64,000 bases of DNA from Pseudoalteromonas sp. N1230-9 (GTDB lineage: Bacteria; Pseudomonadota; Gammaproteobacteria; Enterobacterales; Alteromonadaceae). Position 1 is the first letter of the stretch. Each line of letters opens with the position of its first letter. Position numbers and translations under genes: made by a program. The stretch lies in assembly GCF_032716425.1 (NCBI RefSeq), contig NZ_CP090420.1, positions 835,512 through 899,511 of the forward strand. Direction: 5' to 3'. The notes beneath the pieces were generated by a model that was not told the DNA's origin, did not search any database, and was given only the letters and a program-made list of their open reading frames with translations. Shown one piece after another: positions 26,485 to 35,978 of this stretch.

Positions 26485-27744
26485 CTAGGCACCTTGTCGC
26501 TTAATTAAGCAAAAGTGCTTTTTACCACGTTGGATTAGCCAATACTGGTCAAATAACCCAAAATCAAGCTCTTGATTATCTGAGGTTACTTTATCGCCAT
26601 TGACACTAATGGCGTTACTGTCTATTAGTTCCCGCGCAATACGCTTTGATTTAGCTAACCCAGTCTCTACTAATAACGCTAGCATGTTTTGCGTTGCACT
26701 TGCTATGCAAGGCATACCATCGAGTTCTAATTGTTTTAGCTCACTTAAACTCAACTGCTGAACATGACCTGTAAATAAAGCGTGTGTTATGCGCTGTGCG
26801 CTTTTAAGTTCTTTTTCACCATGAACAAAGCGTGTCATTTCTGCTGCGAGTATCAGCTGTGCTTCAGGTTTAGCTGTACTTGCTTTGTCTCGTTGTTCAA
26901 TTGCATTAATGTCTTCACAGCTTAAAAAGGTGTAATAGCGCAAAAGCGTGTAAACATCAGCGTCGCTTGTTGATAACCAAAATTGGTAAAAAGCATAAGG
27001 AGACGTTTTTGTTGCATCAAGCCAAATAGCGCCTCCTTCTGTTTTTCCAAATTTAGTGCCATCTGATTTTGTAATTAACGGCAAGGTTAAGCCAAAGACT
27101 TGAGCGCTATTTTGCCTGCGAGTAAGATCAATACCACTGACAATATTACCCCATTGATCGTTACCACCAATTTGTATACTACAACCATACTGACGATTTA
27201 GCTGTGCGTAGTCGTAAGCCTGTAGCAAAGAATAACTAAACTCAGTAAACGAAATACCTTGCTGAGCGCGGTGCAGACGTTGTTTTACTGACTCTCGGTT
27301 GATCATATTATTGACAGAAAAGTGCTTGCCTACATCACGGAAAAAAGTGATGACATCTATTTCCTTTATCCAGTCAGCATTGTTAACCGTTAGTAAGGGT
27401 TTATCTAAATGAGGCAATAATAAATTTTGAATTTGGCTTGTTAATGCCTTAACCCAATCTGTGACTATCTGCTCGCTATTTAAGTTGCGCTCATTAGCTT
27501 TAAAGCTAGGATCGCCAATCATACCTGTAGCGCCACCTATAAGCGCAATTGCTTGATGACCCGCGTCTTGAAAGCGCTTAAGCATAATAAGTGGTACTAA
27601 ATGACCAATATGAAGGCTTCCCGCAGTTGGGTCGAAACCACAGTACACAGTTTGAGGTGCATCATCGAGTTGCTGCTGCATCTGTTCAATGTTACTAGCT
27701 TGAGCAATTAGCCCGCGATCATTTAATTGTTGAATAAGTGTCAT
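26485..27744 (-). CDS. tyrS: Tyrosyl-tRNA synthetase
   Basis: A 419-residue class I synthetase that charges tRNA-Tyr in the cytosol. It has the HIGH motif at residues 45-48 (SLHIGHLV), the KMSKS-type loop as KFGKT at 231-235, tyrosine-site residues in [10 protein letters not shown] and [10 protein letters not shown], and a C-terminal S4 RNA-binding domain ([17 protein letters not shown]). Length and the KFGKT form match the E. coli type. It follows the LuxR-type regulator gene on the same strand with 87 bases between. The ribosome site is weak. Whether the genome carries a second tyrosyl-tRNA synthetase cannot be seen here. Confidence 0.96.
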   Translation of the reverse strand: MTLIQQLNDRGLIAQASNIEQMQQQLDDAPQTVYCGFDPTAGSLHIGHLVPLIMLKRFQDAGHQAIALIGGATGMIGDPSFKANERNLNSEQIVTDWVKALTSQIQNLLLPHLDKPLLTVNNADWIKEIDVITFFRDVGKHFSVNNMINRESVKQRLHRAQQGISFTEFSYSLLQAYDYAQLNRQYGCSIQIGGNDQWGNIVSGIDLTRRQNSAQVFGLTLPLITKSDGTKFGKTEGGAIWLDATKTSPYAFYQFWLSTSDADVYTLLRYYTFLSCEDINAIEQRDKASTAKPEAQLILAAEMTRFVHGEKELKSAQRITHALFTGHVQQLSLSELKQLELDGMPCIASATQNMLALLVETGLAKSKRIARELIDSNAISVNGDKVTSDNQELDFGLFDQYWLIQRGKKHFCLIKRQGA

Positions 27745-27831
27745 CTGTCTTGTCTTAATTTTTACTATCAGGTTGACAGAGTACGGATAGAGAACAGCGA
27801 TTTGTATGTCTCAAAAGGGACAGTTTTAGGT

Positions 27832-28635
27832 TTATCGCGTAATTAGGTGGTTTAAGAAAAGCTGGAAGAGTTCACTTAATGAAGCCACATGTAATTTTGC
27901 ATAGATGCGTTTTCGGTGGTTTTTAACCGTGCCTTCAGATACACCAAGCTGGGTTGCTATTTCTTGGCTATCAAGGCCTTGAATAATTAAGGTTACGATT
28001 TGTTTTTCACGTTTTGTAAGTAAGTGCTGACCAAAAGTGAATAGGGCATGCTTAATTAATTCGCGTTTTTTCTCAGTATGAATCGCAGGTTGCAATAAAG
28101 ATTCAGCAAGAAGAAATTCTGCTTGTAGCCAATGTTGCTGACATAGTGACTGAATTAGACAAAAGTATGACTTTAATGTGTTTATATCTTCACGAGTAAA
28201 TACATGGTCTTTTTTGGTTTTACCTAAGTAAATAATGACCCAGCGCTCAGGCTCTATCTCAATAACGAGGCAAAGCTCATCTTGCCAACCTGTTTGTAAG
28301 TAAAAATGTGAGTAATCGGTTGAGGAGGTTTTAGCTTTATTGTTCATGATATCCTTTAAAGAATGAACCCCTTGTTTTTTGTTGCTTAAAATCATCTGAT
28401 AAAAGGGATCATCACGAAACGATGCCGTTAAGTAGCGCTCAAAAAGTAGCTCACGTGACTCTTTAATTGAGTCATACAAATAAATTGGATGTTTATTACC
28501 TCTTAAACCCGTTATAACAGCACAATCAAAATTTACAATATGATTGATAAAAGCCACTAACTTAGGCGTAAACGTGACTGAATTAATTGCCGAAATGGAA
28601 GCGGCGAGTAACTGATTAAATGTTTTTTCTATCAT
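27832..28635 (-). CDS. LuxR-type helix-turn-helix transcriptional regulator
   Basis: A 267-residue regulator. The C-terminal 60 residues are a GerE/LuxR helix-turn-helix (LTKREKQIVTLIIQGLDSQEIA, LGVSEGTVKNHRKRIYAKL). The N-terminal about 200 residues look like a sensor domain but do not match the acyl-homoserine-lactone domain or a receiver in any obvious way, so the ligand is unknown. It precedes tyrS on the same strand. No good ribosome site is visible before the ATG, so the start could be elsewhere. Targets are unknown. Confidence 0.85.
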   Translation of the reverse strand: MIEKTFNQLLAASISAINSVTFTPKLVAFINHIVNFDCAVITGLRGNKHPIYLYDSIKESRELLFERYLTASFRDDPFYQMILSNKKQGVHSLKDIMNNKAKTSSTDYSHFYLQTGWQDELCLVIEIEPERWVIIYLGKTKKDHVFTREDINTLKSYFCLIQSLCQQHWLQAEFLLAESLLQPAIHTEKKRELIKHALFTFGQHLLTKREKQIVTLIIQGLDSQEIATQLGVSEGTVKNHRKRIYAKLHVASLSELFQLFLNHLITR

Positions 28636-28706
28636 GAGATTAAGAGGTAATAATGCGCTCGGTACATCATAACGCAGGGAGGAGTATTTTTAAAAGTGAT
28701 GGGTTT

Positions 28707-28908
28707 TATGAAGCTGTGCACCGCCAATTTAGAAAGCTCACTGAAACAAAGGGCGCATTTCCCAATGAAAATAGTTTGATGAAATTATGTATGTGGACAT
28801 ATTGAACGCTTCAAAGGAATGGACAATGCCAATCCATAGCTGGAATCTTATATTTTTCAATTAGCCATCCACTTCGAAGGTAGGTTAGATGCTGTGCTAG
28901 ATATTTAG
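28707..28908 (+). pseudogene. Remnant of an IS256-family transposase (C-terminus only, frameshifted)
   Basis: Three pieces in shifting frames rebuild the C-terminus of an IS256/mutator-type transposase: EAVHRQFRKLTETKGAFPNEN from 28710, then NASKEWTMPIHSWNL, then QLAIHFEGRLDAVLDI and a TAG at 28906. Two frame changes separate them. No N-terminal or catalytic part remains. The following bases (about 28911-28940, containing CTGATACAGAATTTT) resemble an IS256-type end. The left end is missing. The element is dead. Confidence 0.75.
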
Positions 28909-28970
28909 CAGTTTAAGCTGATACAGAATTTTAATCCCCTCAACTTAATATCCACTAAATTTGCAGAAAG

Positions 28971-29012
28971 TGCTTGGCTATATTTGGCGAAAAATGAACA
29001 CTTAGCCAAGCA
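28971..29012. repeat. Ten-base perfect inverted repeat
   Basis: TGCTTGGCTA (28971-28980) and TAGCCAAGCA (29003-29012) pair perfectly across 22 bases. It lies 32 bases after the stop of the minus-strand gene at 29044, so it may terminate that gene, but no clear T-run follows. Confidence 0.5.
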
Positions 29013-29043
29013 TTTGGTATTATTTTGATAATATGAGTAAAGC

Positions 29044-29343
29044 TTATTTAAATTCGACAAAACCTTTATCGTCGTTAGCTTTATATTTTTTAAGCGAGTC
29101 TTTTAATGCTGAATCTTGATCATCACTTAAAGGCCAACCAGCATCAATTAATTTTAAAAAGTCACACAAAGCCACCCAACCAACAACCTTTATAGATTTA
29201 TCTTTTTCCCATTTCTCGCCATCCCAATCCATATAATCATAAGAACCAAACCCAGTTTCATACCGAACAGCTACAAAATATAATCCTGGCTGAATAGGGG
29301 GCTCATTCTCAATCCAGGCTACAGGAAGTTCTGCTTTACTCAT
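29044..29343 (-). CDS. Small hypothetical protein, 99 residues
   Basis: A compact, acidic cytosolic protein rich in Trp and Tyr (AWIENEPPIQPGLYFVAVRY, DYMDWDGEKWEKD, VVGWVALCDFL) with a good AGAGAGGT ribosome site. No signal or membrane segment. The pattern resembles small phage- or accessory-type proteins of unknown function, but I cannot assign a family. It is flanked by an IS256 remnant and a decayed gene, so this is a region of gene turnover. Composition and ribosome site support it as real. Confidence 0.6.
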   Translation of the reverse strand: MSKAELPVAWIENEPPIQPGLYFVAVRYETGFGSYDYMDWDGEKWEKDKSIKVVGWVALCDFLKLIDAGWPLSDDQDSALKDSLKKYKANDDKGFVEFK

Positions 29344-29364
29344 TATTTTACCTCTCTGAATTCT

Positions 29365-29690
29365 TCAGCTTACTAAATTATTACTGCTTAACTTGTTAAG
29401 CGTTGTTTCCAAGTTTGCTAGATGATGAAAATGTTTTACAACAAACTTAACTTCCTTGGGCTCAGTGTAATGTTCAGTAATCTTATTAATACAATCTAAT
29501 TGCAAGCTTGCAGCAGTATGGATATTACTAAAATTGTTTTTTCTATCTCAAATGTAGATGAACTATCGTGATTAGCGAAGTGTTCGATTTACTTTTACTG
29601 TGTAAGCAGCTAATCGAGAATAAAAATTAAGATAGCTTCTAGTTTTGCAATATCCAAGTCTTCCTTTAGTCGTTTCAGCTAAACATTTCG
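29365..29690 (-). pseudogene. Decayed gene of unknown function
   Basis: Read on the minus strand, coding-like segments remain in two frames. One, near 29650, reads KRLKEDLDIAKLEAILIFILD. Another, ending at a TGA at 29365, reads SNIHTAASLQLDCINKITEH and then EVKFVVKHFHHLANLETTLN. The frames meet in an A6 run near 29540, where FEIEK joins NNFSNIH if one base is restored. In-frame stops upstream show further decay. I cannot name the parent gene. No other feature explains this 354-base gap. Confidence 0.4.
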
Positions 29691-29697
29691 TTTGGGC

Positions 29698-31116
29698 TTA
29701 TAGATTATAATTGTTGATTAACTCGTCAATTTTTCTTCTCACTGGGGCTACCACATCTGATTGGTTTGCTAGTATGACGACAATGAATCCACTATCAAGA
29801 TGAATATCTAAACGCGCATCAACCCCTAAATAGGCACCGCCGTGTCCTACTTTACGATTGTTAGGCTCGCCACTTACAGAAAAACCATAGCCGTACCAAA
29901 AAGCAGAGTTATATTGTGTCTTCTCAGAGTAAGCGTCTTCGGTAAAAGCTTTACTGAGTAATTTAAATTCGGTTAGAGCCAGAGAAAAGTTATGTAAATC
30001 TTCGAGAGTAGAAAAACCGCCACCTGCGGGGCTGCCTTTAACCGCTCTGGTGTAACGGCTGTCTACCCAGTGGTCGCTATACGATCTTTTTAAATAACCA
30101 GACGCTAAGTTATTTGTTACCGAATCAAGCTCGAAACTTCCTGAATTAGGCATATTTGCTTTATTGTAAATATTTTTTTGAACATATTCGTAATAGCTTT
30201 CGCCAGAGACTTTTTCGATAACTAAGCCAAGCATTAACATTCCTGAGTTACTATAGCGGTTTCGTGTACCTGGCTTGAATAGCAGTTCGCTCTTTGATAT
30301 GAGTGGCTTGTATGCAGCTAGGTCTCTGTATATTTCTTTATTACTTTGATTAAATTCGTCGTTAAAAAAGTTTCCTAATCCTGATGTATGTGTCATGAGC
30401 TGCCTGATAGTGATCAAATCAGCGTGCTCTTTGGGTAGCCAGCTCTTATCAACATACTGGATTAGCTTATCTTCAAATTTTAATTTCCCTTGCTCAATTA
30501 GCTGTAACGCTGCAATTGCAGTGAACATTTTGTTGATTGAGCCTAAGGCAAATCGTGTATCTATTTCATTTTTTTCATTCCATGTTCGATTCGCATAGCC
30601 GACAGCGTCTTGATAAATGATGTTACGGCCTTTAGCGACTAAGACAGAGCCTGAAAAAGCATCTTTAGCAGCTAGGTTATTTATAAAGCTCGACAGTGCT
30701 TTTTTTAGTTCTTGCTCAGAAATCGGCTGTTTAGGTATTTCCTGCGATTCAGGGTCTTGTAATGTGAAATAATTAAATTTATGAGGAGGGTTCTCTTCTT
30801 TATTGATGATTAGGTTATATTTTAGCTTATTCTTGCTGGATATAACTTCGACTATTTCATTGCTACCTTCGGGTGGTAAAATGTTTACTAGCTGGAGCTT
30901 GCCATAGGTATTTTGGGAGTTTAGAAAGACGCCTACATGCGCATCAATACCAAACCTTTCTATTACATTTTCAGACATATTATTAGAAACATAATCAATG
31001 ACCTCAAGGCGCGAGCCTTCATTAAATACGTTGATGAATGTGGGAGCTAACGCTTTATTCGCTAATGAGGGGAGAGAGTAAAGTAATGTGGTTATGATTA
31101 ATAAAAACGTTTTCAT
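29698..31116 (-). CDS. Exported class C beta-lactamase-like serine hydrolase
   Basis: A 472-residue protein with a signal peptide (MKTFLLIITTLLYSLPSLA) and a strong AAAGGAA ribosome site. The C-terminal domain (about 140-470) belongs to the beta-lactamase/transpeptidase-like family: S193-x-x-K196 (GSINK), Y288-S-N (RYSNSG), and H425-G-G (GHGGAYLG). An extra N-terminal domain (about 25-120) of unknown type precedes it, as in several marine serine hydrolases. Members include esterases, D-peptidases and peptidases, and antibiotic resistance should not be assumed. It is a single gene, with no partner on its strand. Confidence 0.85.
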   Translation of the reverse strand: MKTFLLIITTLLYSLPSLANKALAPTFINVFNEGSRLEVIDYVSNNMSENVIERFGIDAHVGVFLNSQNTYGKLQLVNILPPEGSNEIVEVISSKNKLKYNLIINKEENPPHKFNYFTLQDPESQEIPKQPISEQELKKALSSFINNLAAKDAFSGSVLVAKGRNIIYQDAVGYANRTWNEKNEIDTRFALGSINKMFTAIAALQLIEQGKLKFEDKLIQYVDKSWLPKEHADLITIRQLMTHTSGLGNFFNDEFNQSNKEIYRDLAAYKPLISKSELLFKPGTRNRYSNSGMLMLGLVIEKVSGESYYEYVQKNIYNKANMPNSGSFELDSVTNNLASGYLKRSYSDHWVDSRYTRAVKGSPAGGGFSTLEDLHNFSLALTEFKLLSKAFTEDAYSEKTQYNSAFWYGYGFSVSGEPNNRKVGHGGAYLGVDARLDIHLDSGFIVVILANQSDVVAPVRRKIDELINNYNL

Positions 31117-31378
31117 TGAAATTCCTTTGCTGATGAAAAGACAGAGTGGAGATAGTGTTAGTTGTTTTATCTTCGTCCACTACTTTTATGCGGCAAGAAC
31201 TAATTTTGACGTTCATTAAGTGCAAAAACAGCTAGTTAATACCAATAATAAGATGATGCTAAATTAATAATTCTATGTTTGTTTTACAAAAAATGTATGC
31301 GCGAATTTACTGTGTACTCGATAAAGAAAATACCTTCTGCTATCTTCTGAATACTTCATTTTACCTCCTACTAGCAAT

Positions 31379-32005
31379 TTATCGCTGTTTCATAAATGCG
31401 ACAGCCAGCCCTGAAGAAACAAACGTGACCCCAGCTCCAATATTTAGCCCTGAGACTAGCTTGGGCTTATCTTTCAACCATTTAAAGAGTTGCGATGAAA
31501 AAACACCCATTAGGCTAAAGCCAATTGCTGTTAATATCGCAAACCAAACCCCGTAACCAATCATTTGAATTGTTACTGAACCCAAGTTAGGGTTCACAAA
31601 CTGGGGTACAAATGCCAGAACAAAGATCCCTGGTTTGGGGTTTAATGCAGCTGAGAGAAAGCCGGTAGAAAAGATAGTTGTTAGAGATTGTTTCTTAGCA
31701 GGCTCTAATGAAAAGAGGTTTTTCGTACGTAGCACTTTTACACCTAACCAAATTAGGTAAGCGGCACCAACTAGTTTTACGACATAAAATGCGACTTCAG
31801 AGGTTTGAATTAACAGCGTCAGGCCAAAAGTAGCGGCAATAACATGAAATAAAATACCCGCACCAGAAGACACTCCCGACATAACCGCCGCCATTCGACC
31901 TTGACTTAATCCTCGTCCAATCGCGAGTAAATTATCTGGCCCAGGAGAGATAACGAGCAATAAGCAAGCAAGTGTATAAGTTACAAAAACCTCGAGTGGG
32001 AACAT
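31379..32005 (-). CDS. LysE/RhtB family amino-acid exporter
   Basis: A 208-residue membrane protein with about six helices and a very strong AAGGAGG ribosome site. The LysE/RhtB signature is clear: LLVISPGPDNLLAIGRGLSQGR near the start, and GAAYLIWLGVKVLR, followed by AALNPKPGIFVLAFVPQFVN. It should export an amino acid (homoserine, threonine or a similar one) across the inner membrane. Single gene, between a serine hydrolase and the ThrE-type exporter. Which amino acid is not readable from sequence. Confidence 0.9.
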   Translation of the reverse strand: MFPLEVFVTYTLACLLLVISPGPDNLLAIGRGLSQGRMAAVMSGVSSGAGILFHVIAATFGLTLLIQTSEVAFYVVKLVGAAYLIWLGVKVLRTKNLFSLEPAKKQSLTTIFSTGFLSAALNPKPGIFVLAFVPQFVNPNLGSVTIQMIGYGVWFAILTAIGFSLMGVFSSQLFKWLKDKPKLVSGLNIGAGVTFVSSGLAVAFMKQR

Positions 32006-32191
32006 GAAACCTCCTTGTTACATGGCAAATAAAGCAAATAACTATATGTTTAAAGACGATGTGTACTTTATTTATACTTTCATTGAATGCTGCTTTTGTA
32101 AACTAGTTATATGGACTAATGTAAAGAGGCACTCGATAGGGGAAAGGGTTTTTAATCTTTATTCGTATTGATATTGGTGAGTTATTTTTGG

Positions 32192-32217
32192 CAAAAAGCC
32201 CCAGGAAACCTAGGGCT
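32192..32217 (-). terminator. Intrinsic terminator after the ThrE-type exporter gene
   Basis: On the minus strand AGCCCTAGG and CCTGGGGCT pair (one G-U in RNA) around TTT, followed by five T, just after the stop at 32226. Confidence 0.85.
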
Positions 32218-32225
32218 TAATAGTG

Positions 32226-33506
32226 TTACAAGCTCTTTTTCGGTGGCAGTGCAACGTTTGCGAATATAAGGCCTGCCACGAGCGACATGAAGATCAAAAA
32301 GGTTTGTTGACCAATGTGATCAGCATATACAAAATCTTGACCCTCAATTAATGAGTTAAGACCAATATAAGTTTTACTGCCCGGAACCAATACAATTAAG
32401 CCTTGCATAGCAACAATAGAAGCAGGCGCATTTGCTACACGGTTAAATAAATTACTAAACACACCCACAGCAAGTGCACCAACAAAAGTACCTAATGTGT
32501 AATCTAGATACATTGCCGAGCCAATACTGGTTCCATAAGCAATAAAGCCAGAGGCAATAGACCAAACGGCATGTTTAATCTTGGTTCTAAAAATGACAAT
32601 TAGGCTGCTACACAGCATAAAAATAGCCAGCCATGCTGTCCACTTGGGTAATGGCTCAGGTTGTATAAAGTCTGTTTGTCCAAAGAGGGCAAAGCCAATT
32701 CCAATCCCTATAAAAGCACCAAAATAAAGCTTAAATAACAGCATAAAGGAGTCCATCACCCTTGCTGTACCAGATACTAAGTGTCTTGCAGCAAGTTCAG
32801 CGAGCCCAAGGGCAAGGGCAAGCCCAGGTATAAACACAATAATGGCAGAAAGCACCACTAAGCGTATGTTTATTTCGGCATCAAGATAGACACTAATTGC
32901 ACAGGCTAAAATTGCTGAAACGATTGCGACTAATGGTTCGAGCATATGAGCGACACGTTTAGAACGTGTTGACCAAAGTACAAATAAATAAACAACGAGC
33001 GTGAGTAATGCTGACCAAAATACGTCATTCCAGCTGGTGCCCATTAACATTGCAAATGCACCACCAGAGGTTGCAAACGCGACACCTGTGGTAAATTTGT
33101 TGTACGGATTAGGCATGGTGTAAATAATGTCGAGCTGTTTATCAACCTCTTGTAACGTTAACTCGCCATTGAGCATTTTGTTTACTAAGTCATCGGTATC
33201 AGCCAGCGAGCCTAAATCGTGATCGCCAGGATCTACACGTGCAACATGGGTGTATTCTTCTTCGTGGCCGTCTGTCCAGATCACAAAAGTAACGGATGTG
33301 GGCGACATAACAAAGGAAGACTTGAGCCCAAGGTATGTAGCAACTTCCATTAGGTGCGCTTCAAGTCGGTAAGCAGGTGTGCCATATTTATGGAGCATTT
33401 TACCCAGCTTAACGATAAATTTTCGTTTTTCAGTAAACGTTGCGTTTTTCAAAGGTGTTTTGAACCAAAGGTTAAATTGTTCAGTTAAGGATAGACCAAA
33501 TTTCAA
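32226..33506 (-). CDS. ThrE-type threonine/serine exporter family protein
   Basis: A 426-residue protein with about ten membrane segments. The N-terminal half (about 25-265) matches the ThrE/DUF1212 domain, with KLGKMLHKYGTPAYRLEAHL and later GVAFATSGGAFAMLMG. The C-terminal half (about 285-420) matches the ThrE_2/DUF3815 domain (VGALAVGVFSNLFNRVANAP, LIVLVPGSKTYIG). Both halves are fused here, whereas some genomes split them. The start is a TTG with a weak ribosome site, and no closer ATG gives a full N-terminus. It should export threonine or serine. Confidence 0.88.
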   Translation of the reverse strand: MKFGLSLTEQFNLWFKTPLKNATFTEKRKFIVKLGKMLHKYGTPAYRLEAHLMEVATYLGLKSSFVMSPTSVTFVIWTDGHEEEYTHVARVDPGDHDLGSLADTDDLVNKMLNGELTLQEVDKQLDIIYTMPNPYNKFTTGVAFATSGGAFAMLMGTSWNDVFWSALLTLVVYLFVLWSTRSKRVAHMLEPLVAIVSAILACAISVYLDAEINIRLVVLSAIIVFIPGLALALGLAELAARHLVSGTARVMDSFMLLFKLYFGAFIGIGIGFALFGQTDFIQPEPLPKWTAWLAIFMLCSSLIVIFRTKIKHAVWSIASGFIAYGTSIGSAMYLDYTLGTFVGALAVGVFSNLFNRVANAPASIVAMQGLIVLVPGSKTYIGLNSLIEGQDFVYADHIGQQTFLIFMSLVAGLIFANVALPPKKSL

Positions 33507-33559
33507 TAAGATATAGTCATTGCTAAAGACAATATCGGTTAAATTTTCCAGCGCGATTT

Positions 33560-33577
33560 TAGCGGCAAACGCCGCTA
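33560..33577. terminator. Small hairpin after the glycosyltransferase gene
   Basis: TAGCGGC and GCCGCTA pair perfectly around AAAC. It lies about 25 bases after the stop at 33602, but there is no U-run, so its role as terminator is uncertain. Confidence 0.4.
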
Positions 33578-33601
33578 TGTCTAGTAATATTTAAGAGGAA
33601 T

Positions 33602-34822
33602 TTACTTATTTTTTGCCTCAATCCATTGCGCCATATATTGTGTTGAACGCATAGTGTGATGTTTCAGCATTTGCCCCGTGAAATTTGCTTGCCTATGGCT
33701 AATAAGAGATTCACTCACGGCCTTTATTTTAGCGATTAGTTGGGTTTGAAGCTTTGATTTATCATAATATTTTTGCAGTAACTGTTGCCCATGTTGTTGG
33801 GCTTGAGTAAATTGCGCTTCGCTTTTGTAAAGTGCAACCGCTGCGTCGGCAAACTGCTCGGTACTTTCGCATAGGGCACCCGGCCAAGGTTCATCTTTGT
33901 GCATACCTTCACTGCCAATTGGGGTGGTGACACTCGGTGTTTGCATAATCATCGCTTCAAGTAATTTACCTTTGATCCCAGCCCCAAAACGTAGTGGCGA
34001 TAAGCACACTTTAGCCTCTTCCATTACTTTATAGGCATCTTCAGCCCAGCCTTTAATTAAAAAGCCTGTTTTTGGATTATTAAGTGCCGTTGCTTTGGGT
34101 GGTGGATAAGAGCCGTAAATATGTAATTCGGCATCAGGCAATTGTTTTCGAATAAGCGGCCAAATCTGTTGTAAGTACAAAACAGCATCCCAATTTGGCG
34201 CATGACGAAAATTACCTATCGTCATAAAATGTTTGCGCTCACTGAATGATTTAGTGGCCAGGGGCAATGTTGTTAAATCAACTAAAAAGGGGAGGTGGTG
34301 AAGCAAGGCTGCATCGACGTTGAATACGTCATTCAGTAACTGGATTTCAAAGTGTGAAATGATCAAACTAATGTCAGAGCGCAAGATGGCGGCAATCTCA
34401 CGTTTTGCAATATCGCTGTGTAAATCTGCTGTGGTAAATTCGCGCCCTGCTTTATGTGCTTCGTGGCGGGCGTTTCTTAAACATTGAAGGTCTTCAGTGT
34501 CGAGAATTTTCAGAGCGTTAGGGCAGTATTTATCAATACGCCAGCCAAATTGTTCTTCCATCATAAAACGGTCAAACATAACAATATCGGGATTATAAGA
34601 TTGCACATAGTCATCAAAACTTGAGCAATTTAGTGCAATAACCTGTGTACTAATGCCATCATCACTGAGGTCGACCATGTGTTCTGTTTTTTGTGCAGGG
34701 CTTGCAAATTCAACCTGCCAACCTTCGCTGCGAAAAGCCCGCAATAATGACATCATATGTGTGCCGGCTGCTGAGGAATTTGGCTCAGGCCACACATAGC
34801 CGATCACTAACACTTTTTTCAT
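33602..34822 (-). CDS. Glycosyltransferase (GT4-like)
   Basis: A 406-residue cytosolic protein. The start MKKVLVIGYVWPEPNSSAAG and the C-terminal half with KHFMTIGNFRHAPNWDAV, LHIYGSYPP and VCLSPLRFGAGIKGKLLEAM, then TTPIGSEGM, are typical of GT-B-fold group 1 transferases. The E in the EAM segment fits the family's E-x7-E region loosely. Donor and acceptor sugars are unknown. The ATG overlaps the stop codon of the LacI gene (ATGA), so translation is coupled to that regulator, which is unusual. No other polysaccharide gene is nearby. Confidence 0.8.
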   Translation of the reverse strand: MKKVLVIGYVWPEPNSSAAGTHMMSLLRAFRSEGWQVEFASPAQKTEHMVDLSDDGISTQVIALNCSSFDDYVQSYNPDIVMFDRFMMEEQFGWRIDKYCPNALKILDTEDLQCLRNARHEAHKAGREFTTADLHSDIAKREIAAILRSDISLIISHFEIQLLNDVFNVDAALLHHLPFLVDLTTLPLATKSFSERKHFMTIGNFRHAPNWDAVLYLQQIWPLIRKQLPDAELHIYGSYPPPKATALNNPKTGFLIKGWAEDAYKVMEEAKVCLSPLRFGAGIKGKLLEAMIMQTPSVTTPIGSEGMHKDEPWPGALCESTEQFADAAVALYKSEAQFTQAQQHGQQLLQKYYDKSKLQTQLIAKIKAVSESLISHRQANFTGQMLKHHTMRSTQYMAQWIEAKNK

Positions 34823-35826
34823 TTACTTGAGTCTCTTATTTGTAGGTTGACGTCCACCAAGGTTCGAACAGGGGGAGTCGACTGATTGAGCAATTCGTTG
34901 AGTACTTGGCAGGTTCTTTTGCCTATTTCATCGGCATTGATAGCAATGGTTGATAAAGAAGGCAGCATCAAGCGTGAGTCTTCAAGATCGTCAAAGCCAA
35001 CGACCTTGATGTCTTTTCCAGGCTCAAGGCCATGTTGGCGCATAGCTTCAATAACGCCGTATGCGATCACGTCATTAAAACAAATAATTGCTTGCGTACT
35101 CGGTGCTTGCGTAATCAATTTATCGAACGCTTCGCGTCCACCTTGGCGATTGGTGGGGGCTTCAATGACGCATTTTTCATCATGAATGTTAAATTGTTTT
35201 AAAGCTGATAAAAAGCCGCTTAATCGTTCATGGTAATCAGATATTTCACTAGTGCCACCTAAAAAAGCAATGTCTTCAATACCCTGTGACAGAATATGGG
35301 AGGTGGCTACATGCGTGCCTTTTTTATTATCCGGCAGAATACAAGGGGCTGCAGAAAATGGGATCTCACGCATAATATTAATAACAGGAAACCCGCTTTC
35401 TATTAGATCATCTTGCCAGCTTTGCTCAGTGCCAGGAGCCGGACACATGATAAAAGCAGCGACATTATATTCTTTTAATGTTTTTACAACTTGTTTTTGC
35501 CTTTCAACATCCTCAGCAATGTTTACCAACATAGGTAACATACCTAAAGCTAAAATATGCTTTTCAAGGCCTACTGCCAGTTGCGCAGAATAGGGGTTAG
35601 TTAAGTCATTAATGACAAGGGCAACCAAGTTTGAGCGTTTACTTCTCAGTGCCGCTGCATCACGATTGTATACATACCCCAGCTTTTCAATTGCGCTAAG
35701 TACTTTATCCTTACTTTTTTTACTGACCTTATCACTGTTTGTTAGGACTAAAGACACGGTAGATTTGGATACTTGAGCTTCTTTAGCAACATCCCAAATC
35801 GTGACTTTGCCTGTTTTTTTAATCAT
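34819..35826 (-). CDS. LacI family transcriptional regulator
   Basis: A 335-residue LacI/GalR regulator. The N-terminal helix-turn-helix is clear (VTIWDVAKEAQVSKSTVSLVL, residues about 7-27), followed by the hinge helix (DAAALRSKRSNL) and a periplasmic-binding-like effector domain (VALVINDLTNPYS, FLGGTSEIS, VVGFDDLEDSRL). The effector is unknown. It is divergent from the S9D peptidase and overlaps the glycosyltransferase start by four bases, so it likely controls one or both. A candidate operator lies in the 150-base divergent region. The ribosome site is weak. Confidence 0.92.
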   Translation of the reverse strand: MIKKTGKVTIWDVAKEAQVSKSTVSLVLTNSDKVSKKSKDKVLSAIEKLGYVYNRDAAALRSKRSNLVALVINDLTNPYSAQLAVGLEKHILALGMLPMLVNIAEDVERQKQVVKTLKEYNVAAFIMCPAPGTEQSWQDDLIESGFPVINIMREIPFSAAPCILPDNKKGTHVATSHILSQGIEDIAFLGGTSEISDYHERLSGFLSALKQFNIHDEKCVIEAPTNRQGGREAFDKLITQAPSTQAIICFNDVIAYGVIEAMRQHGLEPGKDIKVVGFDDLEDSRLMLPSLSTIAINADEIGKRTCQVLNELLNQSTPPVRTLVDVNLQIRDSSK

Positions 35827-35904
35827 TATATTTAGCGATAAGTAGTGAAAAGAGTACGCTTATTTTAGCGTAATTTTCAGGTTTAAGTCACTGATTGGCA
35901 GCTA

Positions 35905-35922
35905 AAAGAGTCGAAACTCTTT
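35905..35922. promoter_or_regulatory. Inverted repeat, candidate LacI-family operator
   Basis: AAAGAGT and ACTCTTT face each other across four bases (CGAA) in the divergent region between the LacI gene and the peptidase gene. LacI-family operators are palindromes of about this size, often with a central CG, but the spacing here is not perfectly symmetric about CG. Confidence 0.3.
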
Positions 35923-35978
35923 ATGAATTGCCCTAAACTGTCTAGATTATCGAGAATAAAAACGAAAAAGGAACCGAT

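Noticed and set aside
29698..31116. Beta-lactamase giving drug resistance
   Set aside because: The fold fits class C beta-lactamases but also many esterases and D-peptidases, and the extra N-terminal domain argues against a classical AmpC enzyme.
31275..31556. Plus-strand open frame of 93 residues
   Set aside because: It overlaps the end of the clear LysE exporter gene on the other strand and has no ribosome site or recognisable motif; treated as a shadow.
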